Origin: Mycobacterium syngnathidarum
GTDB lineage: Bacteria; Actinomycetota; Actinomycetes; Mycobacteriales; Mycobacteriaceae
NCBI RefSeq assembly: GCF_001942625.1
Contig: NZ_MLCL01000077.1
Span: 62,001 to 126,000, forward strand
Length of the DNA stretch: 64,000 nt
Direction: 5' to 3'
In this document: positions 54,861 through 64,000 of the stretch, piece by piece
How the letters are laid out: the number at the start of each line of letters is the position of its first letter
Numbering within the stretch: position 1 is the stretch's first letter
Translations under genes and position numbers: made by a program
Notes under the pieces: generated by a model
What the model saw: the letters and a program-made list of their open reading frames with translations, nothing else
What the model was told of the DNA's origin: nothing
The model's database searches: none

Positions 54861-57179
54861 GTGACGTCTGAGCTCACCCACGGCCGTACATCGACCCAGG
54901 ACACTGTGGAGCGGGCAGCCGCCACCCCCGATCAGCCGCAGCCCTACCGCGAACTCGGTCTCAAGGACGACGAGTACCAGCGGATTCGCGAGATCCTGGA
55001 CCGTCGCCCCACCGATGCCGAGCTGGCCATGTACTCGGTGATGTGGAGCGAACACTGCTCCTACAAGTCCTCGAAGGTGCACCTGCGCTACTTCGGCGAG
55101 ACCACCACCGACGAGATGCGCGCCGGCATGCTGGCCGGCATCGGTGAGAACGCCGGCGTGGTCGACATCGGCGACGGCTGGGCGGTCACCTTCAAGGTCG
55201 AGTCCCACAACCACCCGTCCTACGTCGAGCCCTACCAGGGTGCGGCCACCGGTGTCGGCGGCATCGTCCGCGACATCATGGCGATGGGTGCCCGCCCGGT
55301 GGCGGTGATGGACCAGCTGCGCTTCGGTGCGGCCGACGCCCCCGACACCCGCCGCGTGCTCGACGGCGTGGTGCGCGGCGTCGGCGGCTACGGCAACTCG
55401 CTGGGCCTGCCCAACATCGGCGGCGAGACGATCTTCGACCCGTCCTACGCGGGCAACCCGTTGGTCAACGCGCTGTGCGTGGGCGCCCTGCGCAAGGAAG
55501 ACCTGCACCTGGCCTTCGCCTCGGGCACCGGCAACAAGATCATCCTGTTCGGTGCGCGCACCGGCCTGGACGGTATCGGCGGTGTCTCGGTGCTGGCGTC
55601 GGACACCTTCAGCGGCGACGAGAGTGGCGCGGGCCGCAAGAAGCTGCCGAGCGTTCAGGTGGGCGACCCGTTCACCGAGAAGGTGCTGATCGAGTGCTGT
55701 CTCGAGCTGTACTCGGCCGGGCTCGTGGTCGGCATCCAGGATCTCGGTGGCGCCGGACTGTCCTGTGCCACCTCTGAACTCGCGTCCGCCGGCGACGGCG
55801 GGATGCGCATCGAGCTGGATCAGGTGCCGCTGCGCGCCAAGGACATGACCCCGGCCGAGGTGCTCTCCAGTGAGTCCCAGGAACGCATGTGCGCCGTGGT
55901 GACGCCCGACAACGTCGAGGCGTTCATGGCCGTCTGCCGCAAGTGGGAGGTGCTGGCCACGGTGATCGGCGAGGTCACCGACGGGGACCGGCTGCAGATC
56001 ACCTGGCACGGCGAGACCGTGGTCGACGTGCCGCCGCGCACCGTGGCCCACGAGGGCCCGGTCTACCAGCGCCCGGTGGCCCGTCCGGACAGCCAGGACG
56101 CCCTGGTCGCCGACACCTCGGCGAAGCTGCCGCGGCCCAAGACCGGCGACGAGCTCAAGGCCACCCTGCTGGCCCTGATCGGCAGCCCGCACCTGTGCAG
56201 CCGGGCCTTCATCACCGAGCAGTACGACCGCTACGTGCGCGGCAACACCGTGCTGGCCGAGCACGCCGACGGCGGCGTGCTGCGCATCGACGAGACCACC
56301 GGCCGCGGCATCGCCGTTTCCACCGATGCGTCGGGCCGCTACACCCAGCTGGACCCGTACACCGGTGCACAGCTGGCGTTGGCCGAGGCCTACCGCAACG
56401 TCGCGGTCACCGGGGCCACCCCCGTCGCCGTGACCAACTGCCTCAACTTCGGGTCGCCCGAAGACCCGGGCGTGATGTGGCAGTTCAGCCAGGCTGTCCG
56501 CGGGTTGGCCGATGGCTGTGCCACTCTGGGCATTCCGGTCACCGGCGGCAACGTCAGTTTCTACAACCAGACCGGTTCCACGGCGATTTTGCCGACTCCG
56601 GTGGTGGGCGTGCTCGGGGTGATCGACGACGTGAAGCGACGCATCCCCACGGGCCTCGGCACCGAGCCGGGTGAGACGCTACTGCTGCTCGGCGACACCC
56701 ACGACGAGTTCGACGGATCGGTCTGGGCCCAGGTCACCGCCGATCACCTCGGTGGTGTCCCGCCCAAGGTGGACCTGGCCCGCGAGAAGCTGCTGGCCGA
56801 GGTGCTGACCGCAGCGTCACGCGACGGCCTGATCTCGGCGGCACACGACCTGTCCGAAGGTGGCCTGATCCAGGCCGTGGTGGAGGCCGCACTGGCCGGT
56901 GAAACCGGTTGCCGGGTGTTCCTTCCGGAGAATGTCGATCCGTTCGTCTTCCTGTTCTCCGAATCCGCCGGCCGGGCGCTGGTGGCTGTGCCGCGCACCG
57001 AGGAGAGCCGGTTCCGGGCGATGTGTGAGGCCAGGGACCTGCCGGTGACACGGGTCGGCGTCGTCGACCAGGGGCCCGAAGGCGGAGAACCGTTGATCGA
57101 AGTCCAAGGCCAGTTCAGCATCACCCTCGCGGAGCTACGGAGCACGTCGGAGGGCGTGCTGCCCGGGCTGTTCGGGTGA
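54861..57179 (+). CDS. purL: FGAM synthase large subunit PurL
   Basis: 772 aa, GTG start. Small-type PurL that, with PurS and PurQ, converts FGAR to FGAM using ATP and glutamine-derived ammonia. Seen: [16 protein letters not shown] at the N-terminus, [24 protein letters not shown] (ATP and FGAR site), [18 protein letters not shown], and the second-half [18 protein letters not shown] and [17 protein letters not shown]. Its stop overlaps the next start (GTGA). Confidence 0.97.
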   Translation: MTSELTHGRTSTQDTVERAAATPDQPQPYRELGLKDDEYQRIREILDRRPTDAELAMYSVMWSEHCSYKSSKVHLRYFGETTTDEMRAGMLAGIGENAGVVDIGDGWAVTFKVESHNHPSYVEPYQGAATGVGGIVRDIMAMGARPVAVMDQLRFGAADAPDTRRVLDGVVRGVGGYGNSLGLPNIGGETIFDPSYAGNPLVNALCVGALRKEDLHLAFASGTGNKIILFGARTGLDGIGGVSVLASDTFSGDESGAGRKKLPSVQVGDPFTEKVLIECCLELYSAGLVVGIQDLGGAGLSCATSELASAGDGGMRIELDQVPLRAKDMTPAEVLSSESQERMCAVVTPDNVEAFMAVCRKWEVLATVIGEVTDGDRLQITWHGETVVDVPPRTVAHEGPVYQRPVARPDSQDALVADTSAKLPRPKTGDELKATLLALIGSPHLCSRAFITEQYDRYVRGNTVLAEHADGGVLRIDETTGRGIAVSTDASGRYTQLDPYTGAQLALAEAYRNVAVTGATPVAVTNCLNFGSPEDPGVMWQFSQAVRGLADGCATLGIPVTGGNVSFYNQTGSTAILPTPVVGVLGVIDDVKRRIPTGLGTEPGETLLLLGDTHDEFDGSVWAQVTADHLGGVPPKVDLAREKLLAEVLTAASRDGLISAAHDLSEGGLIQAVVEAALAGETGCRVFLPENVDPFVFLFSESAGRALVAVPRTEESRFRAMCEARDLPVTRVGVVDQGPEGGEPLIEVQGQFSITLAELRSTSEGVLPGLFG

Positions 57180-58903
57180 CGGCAAAAGCCCTCGACGAAC
57201 GTCATCCCCTGCTGCGCTGGGCCTGGAGCCTGGTGCGATTGGACTTCGCCGGCATCGCCGTCGGAGCCCTGTTCTTCTGTCTCTCGCTGACCCCGTCGCT
57301 GCTGCCCCGCGACTGGCTGTTCGCCGGGCTGATCGGCGGCATCAACGCTGCCATCGGCTACGGCATCGGGCTGCTGCTGGGTAAAGCGCTGTACCGCTTC
57401 GGTTTACGCAACCGTGCCTGGTGGCCGCCGTCGAAGCGGACGGCCTACTGGCTCAAGGCGTTCGTGGTGACCGGCGCCATCGCGGCGTGCGTGCTGATGC
57501 TTATTCCCGCGGCGGCCTGGCAGCGGCAGGTTTCGGCATTGATGGGCATGGAAGGCCCGGCCACGCTGGGCTATCTGCGCACCATGATCATCGCGGTCGC
57601 GGTGGGTGGCGCGCTGATAGCCACGGCACGGCTGTTGCGTGACATCGTGCGGCTGCTGGCCAGGATGTTCATCCGGCGCTGGCATCTGCACCGGGAGGTG
57701 GCCCAGTTCGTCGGCACCGCGATCGTGGTGGTGCTGGTGGTCAGCCTGGTCAACGGCGTGCTCTACCGCGGGTTCCTGGCCGGCGCCAGCCGGGTGTTCC
57801 AGCCGCAGAACACCACCACCCGTGAGGGCATCAGTCAACCCGTCGAGCCTGAAAGATCCGGTAGCCCAGAATCATTCGCAGCGTGGGATTCTCTTGGCTT
57901 TCAGGGCCGCAACTTCGTGGCGGCCGGACCACGTGCCCCAGAGTTGGAAAACGTCAACGGTGCGCCGGCCAAAGAACCCATCCGGGTATACGCCGGCCTG
58001 AACACCGCCGAGACCGACGAGCAGCGAATTGCCGTGCTGCTCAGCGAGCTTGAGCGAACCCATGCCTTCGACCGCAAGCTCCTGGTCATCGTCCCGACCA
58101 CCGGCACCGGTTGGGTCAACCCGGTGGCCGCCCGCGCGCTGGAGCTGATGTACAACGGCGATACCGCGATGGTGGGCATGCAGTATTCCTATCTGCCGAG
58201 CTGGATTTCGTTCATGGGTGACCGGGAGAAGTCCATGGACATCGGCCGGATGATGATCGACGCGATCCAGGCGCGCTGGGCGCAGCGGCCCCCCGACCAC
58301 CGGCCCAAGCTGGTGCTGTACGGCGAGAGCTTGGGATCGATGGGTGGCCAGGGTGCATTCAGCTGGTTGCCCGATATCGCCAGGATGGGTTTCTCTTCGG
58401 TGTTGTGGGTCGGCCCGCCCAACGCCAGCCCGTTGTGGAGCGGCCTGACCGCGCGCCGCGACCCGGGGACCCCACAGGTGCGGCCCCGTTACGACAACGG
58501 CCGCACGGTGCGGTTCTCCGAGGCTGCCAACGCTGCCGAGATCGCCGAAGACGCCGCGGCCCCGTGGGAAGGCACCCGCGTCCTGTTCCTGCAGCACCCG
58601 TCGGACCCGATCGTCTGGTGGTCGACGGATCTGCTGTTCTCCGAACCTGACTGGCTGGTCGAACCGCCGGGCACGGACCGCACCGCCTCGATGCGCTGGT
58701 ATCCGATCATCACGTTCTGGCAAGTGGCCGCCGACATCACCAACGCGTCGAGCGTGCCGGCCGGGCACGGGCACAACTACGGCGAATCGGTACTCGACGG
58801 CTGGGTGGCAGTGGCTCCGCCGCCGGGCTGGACGCCCGAGGACACCGAGCGCATCCGGACGGCCCTGGAGAAGATCGAGGCCAACGACGGGCCCGAATAC
58901 TGA
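57176..58903 (+). CDS. Membrane-anchored alpha/beta-hydrolase family protein
   Basis: 575 aa, GTG start overlapping purL. The N-terminal half (1-210) has four hydrophobic helices (starting near 24, 48, 98 and 183). The C-terminal soluble part is an alpha/beta-hydrolase: nucleophile [18 protein letters not shown] near residue 380, and a late His in [12 protein letters not shown]. Members of this mycobacterial family (DUF2319-like, as in Rv1069c) have no known substrate; the coupling to purL is conserved-looking but unexplained. Expected in the plasma membrane. Confidence 0.87.
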   Translation: MTAKALDERHPLLRWAWSLVRLDFAGIAVGALFFCLSLTPSLLPRDWLFAGLIGGINAAIGYGIGLLLGKALYRFGLRNRAWWPPSKRTAYWLKAFVVTGAIAACVLMLIPAAAWQRQVSALMGMEGPATLGYLRTMIIAVAVGGALIATARLLRDIVRLLARMFIRRWHLHREVAQFVGTAIVVVLVVSLVNGVLYRGFLAGASRVFQPQNTTTREGISQPVEPERSGSPESFAAWDSLGFQGRNFVAAGPRAPELENVNGAPAKEPIRVYAGLNTAETDEQRIAVLLSELERTHAFDRKLLVIVPTTGTGWVNPVAARALELMYNGDTAMVGMQYSYLPSWISFMGDREKSMDIGRMMIDAIQARWAQRPPDHRPKLVLYGESLGSMGGQGAFSWLPDIARMGFSSVLWVGPPNASPLWSGLTARRDPGTPQVRPRYDNGRTVRFSEAANAAEIAEDAAAPWEGTRVLFLQHPSDPIVWWSTDLLFSEPDWLVEPPGTDRTASMRWYPIITFWQVAADITNASSVPAGHGHNYGESVLDGWVAVAPPPGWTPEDTERIRTALEKIEANDGPEY

Positions 58904-59592
58904 TGCCGGCCAGCAGGCTTCACGCGGTGGCGCTGGCCGCGGGAGTGGTCGGGTGGAACGGTCTGGTCGATCCTCGGCTGCCGGCTCGTTGGCAGCCGCT
59001 GGTGCGCGTGGCGCTCGGCAGTGTGCTCATGCTCGCAACCGGCGCCCGGCCGGGGTTACGGCCTCCGGCGGTGTGGTCGGGCCTGCGATTGGGGGCCGCT
59101 GCCGCAACCGCGGTGAGTGCCGGTGTGGCGGCAACGTCGACGGTGCCGCCGGTGCGCGCCGGAATGCGCCGCAAAGCGCTGCCCGACGAACCGCACCGAT
59201 GGTTGGCGCTGCGAATCCCGCTCGGGACCGTCTGGCCGGAGGAGGCCGCCTTCCGCGGCGCGCTGGGCAAGGTCGGTACCGACGCATTCGGCCCGGCCGG
59301 TGGTCAGGTGCTGCAGGCCACCGCCTTCGGGCTCTCGCACATCGCCGACGCGCGCGCCGCAGGACAACCCGTGCTCCCGACGGTCCTGGCCACCGGTGTC
59401 GCCGGATGGGTTTTCGGCCGGCTTGCGCAGCGATCGGCCAGCCTGGCCGCACCGATGCTGGCCCACCTGGCGATCAATGAGGCGGGAGCGCTGGCTGCAC
59501 TGGCCTACCAAGCCGGGCCAGCAGCGCGGCCAGCGCCAGGATCGCAGCTGCGACGGTCAGCGGCCACAACGTGGACACCGCGAAATCGGTGA
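58903..59592 (+). CDS. CPBP family intramembrane metalloprotease (Rv0804-like)
   Basis: 229 aa integral membrane protein with a CAAX protease/bacteriocin-processing (CPBP) core: motif 1 WPEEAAFRGALG (Glu-Glu and Arg) near residue 107-118, motif 2 ATAFGLSHIADAR near 141-153, and motif 3 PMLAHLAINEAGAL near 186-199. It starts on the final base of the hydrolase stop (TGATG). The last 119 bp overlap a permease gene on the other strand. Substrate unknown. Confidence 0.85.
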   Translation: MPASRLHAVALAAGVVGWNGLVDPRLPARWQPLVRVALGSVLMLATGARPGLRPPAVWSGLRLGAAAATAVSAGVAATSTVPPVRAGMRRKALPDEPHRWLALRIPLGTVWPEEAAFRGALGKVGTDAFGPAGGQVLQATAFGLSHIADARAAGQPVLPTVLATGVAGWVFGRLAQRSASLAAPMLAHLAINEAGALAALAYQAGPAARPAPGSQLRRSAATTWTPRNR

Positions 59593-60742
59593 CCCGCAGC
59601 GGGATCAACACCACACATACCACCACCACGACCAGGATCAGCCGGGGCGCCTGCTGCGCCGCCGCGGTGCCGGCCACTCGCGAATTTGCTTCGGTGACAA
59701 GGGTATACACGGCCAGCAGGAGAAGAGCGGCGACGGTGCTCTGCAATCCGCCGATATGGTTCTGGAAGCGGCAGAACCCCACGGCCAGCACGCACATCGC
59801 CGCGGGAACCAGGATCGCCACCTCTGGACCGGAACCGAACAGCCGTGCCGCCACCCGCGTCGCCGCCCACATCAGGCCCAGCAACGCGGCCGACCCAAGG
59901 CACAACGCGCCGGTGACGAACCAGTAGAAGCCGGCGTCGGCGTAGAACTCGGACACGATCAACGAGAGGTTCTGCGCAGAGGGAGTGAACCCGCCGGTCG
60001 CGCCGATGTTGGCGGCCAGCAGCAGCACGACGGTGGTCAGCGCGGTGACCCCCACCGCAGCCCCCACCGGACGCGCCACGGACTCCAGGCGGCCGTTGAC
60101 CACGGTGGCCGCCTCGAATCCCACCAGCCCCAGGCCGAGGGGGATGGCTGCCGCCGTCACCAGCAGGACCGAATCGGCGGGCGCGGGCCCGCCGAACTGC
60201 ATCGGCGGGGTCCCGGCCGCCACGCGGGCCATGATCGCCACAGACAGGTAGAGGAAAATCAGCAGGCCCGTGCCGGCCAGGGCGGCAGCCGTCGCACCCA
60301 CCGCCCGGGTGGGCAGGTAGGCCACCACCGCCCCGGCGATGACCACCACGGCCACCGACCAGCCCGGCCACCACCATCCGGCCAGGGCGGTCTCCAGGTC
60401 AGGAGCCCCGCTCAACGGTTGCAGCGCGAGGGTGAGCGCGACCCCCACACCCAGCAGCACGTACGCCGCCATTTGCACGAGGCTGGTGAACCGCCCGGCG
60501 GCCGGCCCCACGGTGGAGGCCACCAGATCGCCTGTCGACACCGCCTGCGGCGCATACCGATGCAGCCGGGCGAAGGCGAAGATCAACACGGCGGCGATGA
60601 CCGCCGCGCACAGGCCCGCTACGCCGTTGAAGGCCGCCGCTGCGATCGGTGCCAGGGACAGGCCGACCGCACGCCAGGCCGGAAGCCCCGGGGGCCAGGC
60701 CACAGGCCGCTCGGGGCTCGCCGGTATCGCACGTTTAGGCAT
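59474..60742 (-). CDS. APC superfamily permease
   Basis: 422 aa from the ATG at 60742 (GTG at 60748 possible), with eleven to twelve hydrophobic helices. The first helix is SLAPIAAAAFNGVAGLCA, and helix 6 has AAIPLGLGLVGFEAATVVNGR, the APC helix-6 pattern with FEA. The helix-1 GxG loop typical of well-characterised amino acid permeases is altered. An amino acid or amine is the likely substrate. Its 3' end overlaps the CPBP gene by 119 bp, tail to tail. Confidence 0.85.
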   Translation of the reverse strand: MPKRAIPASPERPVAWPPGLPAWRAVGLSLAPIAAAAFNGVAGLCAAVIAAVLIFAFARLHRYAPQAVSTGDLVASTVGPAAGRFTSLVQMAAYVLLGVGVALTLALQPLSGAPDLETALAGWWWPGWSVAVVVIAGAVVAYLPTRAVGATAAALAGTGLLIFLYLSVAIMARVAAGTPPMQFGGPAPADSVLLVTAAAIPLGLGLVGFEAATVVNGRLESVARPVGAAVGVTALTTVVLLLAANIGATGGFTPSAQNLSLIVSEFYADAGFYWFVTGALCLGSAALLGLMWAATRVAARLFGSGPEVAILVPAAMCVLAVGFCRFQNHIGGLQSTVAALLLLAVYTLVTEANSRVAGTAAAQQAPRLILVVVVVCVVLIPLRVTDFAVSTLWPLTVAAAILALAALLARLGRPVQPALPPH

Positions 60743-60804
60743 CAGCACTACCGTTCACGAAGTCCCCTCTCACCCGATTCCCCCGGATCAAGATCGTAGA
60801 GCGG

Positions 60805-62013
60805 TCACGGATTGATCGTGGGCTCACCGATCTGCCGCCCCCAGACGTAGTCGACGAAGATCGGCGAGCCCAGTTCGACATGGTTGTACGGTGCGATCGA
60901 CAGTCCGGTGTCCATCACCAGATACGGTGCCGGCCACAGCTCGGCGGTGATCGGCTTCCAGCAGCCGGGCTTGCCCTCGGGCCCGCCCTTGGCGTTCACC
61001 CGCGGCAGGTTGTCCGGATAAACATAGGTATTGCCCACCCCGATGCTCGACAACGTCCCGGTGCTTTCGAAGGAATATCCGTTGTCGCCCCCGAACGTCG
61101 CATAGAACGCCGGCGCGACGTCGTGATAGTTGCGGATGGTGCAGAACAACTGCCCCTGGTACTTGTCGAACAGCTTCGACGTCGGGAGCAGATCCTGCGC
61201 ACCGCGCTGAAGATAGGGACCGCCACGCTCGAGGATGTCGGAACCGGTTCCGGCGAAACCGATCGCCGCGACCAGTGCGGCGTCGAGGTTTCCGCGCTGG
61301 GAGTTGAAGGTGGCCGCGCTGCGCGCGGCGTCGCCCAGGCCGTCGAACAGGTCGGGCCCGGCCTCGGCATAGCGCTCGCCGAGGTCGGCCAGCGCGGCGA
61401 TGTCGTGGCGAAGCGCAGGCATCCGCGGGTTCACATCGTCGAGGATGGTGTTGCCGTCGGCCAGCGACTGCCCGAACGCATCACCCAGCCCGGTCAGCGC
61501 CTCGGCGGTGGCAGACAGGGTCTGGTTCAGCTTGATCGGGTCTACCTGTTCGGTGATCGCGGTGATGGTTTCGAACAACGAGTTGAACTCGGTGGTGACG
61601 GCCGTGACGTCGATCGGTTTCGAGGTCGAAACTCGTTGTGTGCTTGGGTGTTCCGGTGAAGTGAAGGCCACGTACTTGTTTCCGAACACCGTGGTTGCCT
61701 GGATCGAGGTCGATACGTTGGCCGGAAGCAGGTCCAGGTACTTCGGATTGATGTCGAGGCGCACCCGAGCCCGAATCGGATCACCGCCGTCGGTGCTCAC
61801 CGCGCCCACCCGGCCGATGGGAACGCCGTTGTAGGTCACCTTCGAACCCGGATCCAGAACCAGGCCCGCCCGCGAGGCCAGCAGCGTCAACGGTGCCTTC
61901 GCCTCGAAAGCGCCCCGGAACTGCGCGACGATCAACCCGAAGGTCACCGCGAGAATCACCAAGAGCACTGCACCGGCCGGGCGGTACGGCGGATTACGGT
62001 GATCGGCAAACAC
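60805..62013 (-). CDS. Orphan MceA-like (MlaD domain) protein
   Basis: 402 aa from the GTG at 62013, which puts one transmembrane helix (GAVLLVILAVTFGLIVAQF) near residues 13-32, as in MceA proteins. A MlaD domain follows (about 38-120: LVLDPGSKVTYNGVPIGRVGAV, TTVFGNKYVAFTSP), then a long helical region and a C-terminal domain with VPxxxx-like WPAPYLVMDTGLS. Mce proteins form tunnels for lipid uptake, usually six per operon with two YrbE permeases; here none of those partners is adjacent. It lies 18 bp from the divergent start of the small SCP-like gene. Confidence 0.88.
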   Translation of the reverse strand: MFADHRNPPYRPAGAVLLVILAVTFGLIVAQFRGAFEAKAPLTLLASRAGLVLDPGSKVTYNGVPIGRVGAVSTDGGDPIRARVRLDINPKYLDLLPANVSTSIQATTVFGNKYVAFTSPEHPSTQRVSTSKPIDVTAVTTEFNSLFETITAITEQVDPIKLNQTLSATAEALTGLGDAFGQSLADGNTILDDVNPRMPALRHDIAALADLGERYAEAGPDLFDGLGDAARSAATFNSQRGNLDAALVAAIGFAGTGSDILERGGPYLQRGAQDLLPTSKLFDKYQGQLFCTIRNYHDVAPAFYATFGGDNGYSFESTGTLSSIGVGNTYVYPDNLPRVNAKGGPEGKPGCWKPITAELWPAPYLVMDTGLSIAPYNHVELGSPIFVDYVWGRQIGEPTINP

Positions 62014-62031
62014 TTTGCGAGACTCTATGAC

Positions 62032-62421
62032 ATGGCCGCGCGAGGCAGTGTCGATCCGCAAAAGACCGTGGCGGCGGTCACCGCCGTGGCCGACTGGCTA
62101 CGCGAACCCACCAGGACCGAGCCCACGCGTGCCGAACTGGCCGAGGCGGTCCGCCTGACCGCGCGCACCCTGGCCGCGCTGGCACCGGGAGCCAGCGTCG
62201 AGTTGAGGGTGCCGCCCTTCGTCGCGGTGCAATGCATCGAAGGCCCACGTCACACCCGCGGCAACCCACCCAACGTCGTGGAAACCGATCCCCGCACCTG
62301 GTTGCTGCTGGCCACCGGGTTGCTCGATCTCGACGCGGCCGGAGCGGCCGTGCAAATGTCGGGATCGCGGGCGTCCGAGGTGGCCCGGTGGCTGCCCTTG
62401 GCGCGCATCGATGCCGAATGA
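62032..62421 (+). CDS. Small conserved protein, SCP2-like (Rv0807-like)
   Basis: 129 aa from the ATG at 62032, the length remembered for Rv0807. Segments: DPQKTVAAVTAVADWLREP, LAEAVRLTARTLAALAPGASVELRVPPFVAVQCIEGPRHTRGNPPNVVETDPRTWLLLATG. This pattern is shared by sterol-carrier-like proteins (SCP2 fold) of mycobacteria. Soluble, no signal. In M. tuberculosis it is next to purF; here a decayed transporter gene separates them. Ligand unknown. Confidence 0.85.
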   Translation: MAARGSVDPQKTVAAVTAVADWLREPTRTEPTRAELAEAVRLTARTLAALAPGASVELRVPPFVAVQCIEGPRHTRGNPPNVVETDPRTWLLLATGLLDLDAAGAAVQMSGSRASEVARWLPLARIDAE

Positions 62422-62481
62422 ACGGTGGATAGCCCTGCACCCCAGTGTAAGTGGAATCGGCGGTTGCGCCGTGTAGAGCAG

Positions 62482-63030
62482 CGGATCCCGATACTCCGAC
62501 GAGGACACTGCCACCCCAGCGGCGCCGCGCATCGTCGGACGCCTCTACCGGGTCGAAACCGCGGCGGGCCAGACGGTCGGGCGGGTCCAGGACGGGTTGG
62601 CCGACGCGACGGTGACCGAGCAGGTCTCGCGGGGCGGCAAGCCTGTCGAACTTCGACCCGACCTCGAATTGGCCGCCGGTGACCACGTCCTCGTCGTGGG
62701 CCTGCGCGACAACCTCGTCCACGTCGGTGAACGCATCGGCGAGGAGCTCGGCGGAGACGACGCCACGCTGGACATCGACATCGTCGCCGGCTTCCTCCTC
62801 GGCGGCCTGGTCCGGCAGGTCGCCGACATCCCGCTCACTCTCGGCACCGGCGGAGGCTGCCTGCTCACGGGCCTGCTGTTCGGTTGGGTCCGCTCCAAGC
62901 GGCCCACCTTCGGCCAGTACGACCCGGGCGCGGCCGACGTGATCAAGCGATCGTCTACGCCTTCTCCAACGTGGCGCTGCCGCTGCTCGGTCCCGTCGTG
63001 GTGGCCATGGCCCACGCCCTGGGTGGCTGA
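62482..63030 (+). pseudogene. Remnant of an AspT/YidE-type antiporter gene
   Basis: One frame, open from 62482 just after a TAG, encodes GRLYRVETAAGQTVGRVQDG, VSRGGKPVELRPDLELAAGDHVLVVG and then LGTGGGCLLTGLLFGWVRSKRPTFG. These match the cytosolic TrkA_C-like part and the following half-transporter opening of aspartate:alanine exchanger-type permeases. The middle is deleted and the reading frame then shifts: the tail IVYAFSNVALPLLGPVVVAMA, ending at the TGA at 63028, is in another frame. The N-terminal membrane half is gone. It has no start codon or ribosome-binding site, so it is a 5'-truncated, internally deleted and frameshifted relic. About 275 bp after it (63031-63305) no gene is seen. 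Confidence 0.75.
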
Positions 63031-63305
63031 CGGCATCCGTCGGGAACCCGTTCTGTGCGGGGCGCATCCGCCGGCGACGCCGAAATGCGATATTTATCAC
63101 GATCTGTCGTCACTGTGAGCTGCACGCGTCGTTCGCCTACCGGTGCGCGGAAGTTCGCCTGGGCCTTTCGGATTCGGCACCCGGCCCATTGCCGGCCGGG
63201 CAGGCGAATTCCGCTTCGGACACGGCGATGGATTCCGCTGCACACCCGAGTTGACCGTAGACTCGGTTACGTCACCAAACCGCCCGCCCCGGGAGCAGCC
63301 CTATC

Positions 63306-64000
63306 GTGACTGGTCAGCAACTCGACGACGAGAACGAACCGCGCGAGGAATGCGGCGTATTCGGGGTCTGGGCCCCAGGCGAAGACGTCGCCAAGCTCAC
63401 CTACTACGGCCTGTACGCCCTGCAGCATCGCGGCCAGGAGGCGGCGGGCATCGCCGTGTCCGACGGTTCGCAGATTCTGGTGTTCAAAGATCTCGGCCTG
63501 GTCAGTCAGGTGTTCGACGAGCAGACACTGGCAGCCATGCCGGGCCACGTCGCCGTCGGCCATTGCCGCTACTCCACGACCGGTTCCACCACCTGGGAAA
63601 ACGCCCAGCCGGTATTCCGCAACACCGCTGCCGGAACCGGTGTCGCACTCGGCCACAACGGCAACCTCGTCAACACCGCCGAACTGGCTGCCCGGGCCCG
63701 CGAAGCCGGACTGATCGAGATGAAGGGCGCCCCGGCCGCCACGACTGACTCCGACATCCTGGGCGCGCTGCTGGCCCACGGCGCCGCCGACGCGACCCTG
63801 GAGCAGGCCGCCCTGGAGCTGCTGCCCACCGTGCGCGGCGCCTTCTGTCTGACCTTCATGGACGAGAACACCCTCTACGCCGCGCGTGACCCGCACGGGG
63901 TGCGCCCGCTGGCGCTCGGCCGGCTCGACCGGGGCTGGGTGGTGGCCTCGGAAACCGCCGCGCTCGACATCGTCGGCGCCTCGTTCGTCCGCGACATCGA
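63306..64000 (+). CDS. purF: Amidophosphoribosyltransferase PurF (3' end outside window)
   Basis: First 231 residues; GTG start at 63306. It catalyses the first committed step of purine synthesis (PRPP + glutamine to phosphoribosylamine). The N-terminal Ntn glutaminase domain is visible: propeptide of about 15 residues ending before the catalytic Cys of EECGVFGVW, YALQHRGQEAAGIAV, HCRYSTTGSTTWENAQP and GHNGNLVN. The PRPP-binding domain lies beyond the window. The start could be farther upstream, since some mycobacterial annotations carry a longer leader. Confidence 0.97.
   Translation, partial: MTGQQLDDENEPREECGVFGVWAPGEDVAKLTYYGLYALQHRGQEAAGIAVSDGSQILVFKDLGLVSQVFDEQTLAAMPGHVAVGHCRYSTTGSTTWENAQPVFRNTAAGTGVALGHNGNLVNTAELAARAREAGLIEMKGAPAATTDSDILGALLAHGAADATLEQAALELLPTVRGAFCLTFMDENTLYAARDPHGVRPLALGRLDRGWVVASETAALDIVGASFVRDI

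Noticed and set aside
62078..63100. Long minus-strand open frame across the SCP-like gene and the transporter relic
   Set aside because: Arg/Pro-rich translation typical of a high-GC shadow frame; the plus strand carries recognisable SCP-like and AspT sequence.
63031..63305. Small open frames before purF (for example 63055-63309)
   Set aside because: Arg-rich translations, no ribosome-binding site and no family; probably only the purF leader and promoter region.

Overview
The window is high-GC actinobacterial DNA from a mycobacterium, most likely a rapidly growing Mycolicibacterium. From about 9.6 kb onward the gene order follows, as I remember it, the M. tuberculosis Rv0756c-Rv0808 segment: tRNA-Thr, phoPR, HIT protein, adhB, the cyp51 operon, aldA, purD, purB, cyp126, purC, ptrB, purSQ, encapsulin/DyP, pepC, purL and purF. 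Islands absent from that pathogen are spliced in, and several M. tuberculosis genes of the segment are missing. All identities come from reading motifs and from memory; no database search was run. No CRISPR array, rRNA, complete insertion sequence or prophage was seen.

Layout. 0-1.6 kb: 3' end of an enoyl-CoA hydratase gene plus an SDR. 1.7-6.2 kb: a four-gene minus-strand molybdenum hydroxylase cluster (CoxL-, CoxG-, CoxM- and CoxS-like) whose active-site loop is neither form I nor form II CO dehydrogenase. 6.3-9.0 kb: three exported hydrolases (VanX-like dipeptidase, cutinase, GH5-like glycosidase). 9.0-10.5 kb: a small protein, an HNH protein beside tRNA-Thr(TGT), and a protein made of twelve decapeptide repeats. 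10.5-13.2 kb: phoP-phoR behind PhoP-box-like direct repeats, convergent with a HIT protein. 13.2-20.6 kb: a long minus-strand run TetR-CYP123-SDR-CYP51-ferredoxin-SnoaL-like protein, then AdhB, a second NTF2-fold protein and an SDR. 20.8-25.6 kb: the divergent plus-strand operon aldA-SDR-HIBADH-like-carboxymuconolactone decarboxylase-like-unknown 408-aa protein. Two copies of an inverted repeat GGACA-N2-TGTCC bracket the divergent promoter region, so the TetR probably controls both arms of this oxidative pathway.

25.7-31.2 kb: an accessory envelope region (three lipoproteins, an ESX-like protein with three 52-residue repeats, an M15 peptidase) followed by a CYP125-like P450 and its TetR. 31.3-57.2 kb: purD, purB, purC, purS-purQ and purL, all on the plus strand, interrupted by largely minus-strand genes: esterase, RelZ-type RNase HII/(p)ppGpp synthetase, AbiEi-DUF559 protein, membrane protein, MBL protein and the DyP-encapsulin pair. 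57.2-62.4 kb: a membrane alpha/beta hydrolase and a CPBP protease co-transcribed with purL, a second APC permease, an orphan MceA-like protein and a small SCP-like protein. 62.5-63.0 kb holds a decayed AspT-type antiporter gene, then purF runs off the window edge.

How the parts work together: the plus-strand pur genes supply most steps of de novo IMP synthesis. The TetR/CYP123/CYP51/AdhB/AldA block looks like one oxidation pathway (hydroxylate, oxidise alcohol, oxidise aldehyde, degrade acid). DyP carries a C-terminal encapsulin-targeting peptide and is translated with its shell. Several stop codons are followed within 8-14 nt by strong hairpins without U-tracts; two of these, 27 kb apart, belong to one sequence family with compensatory base changes.
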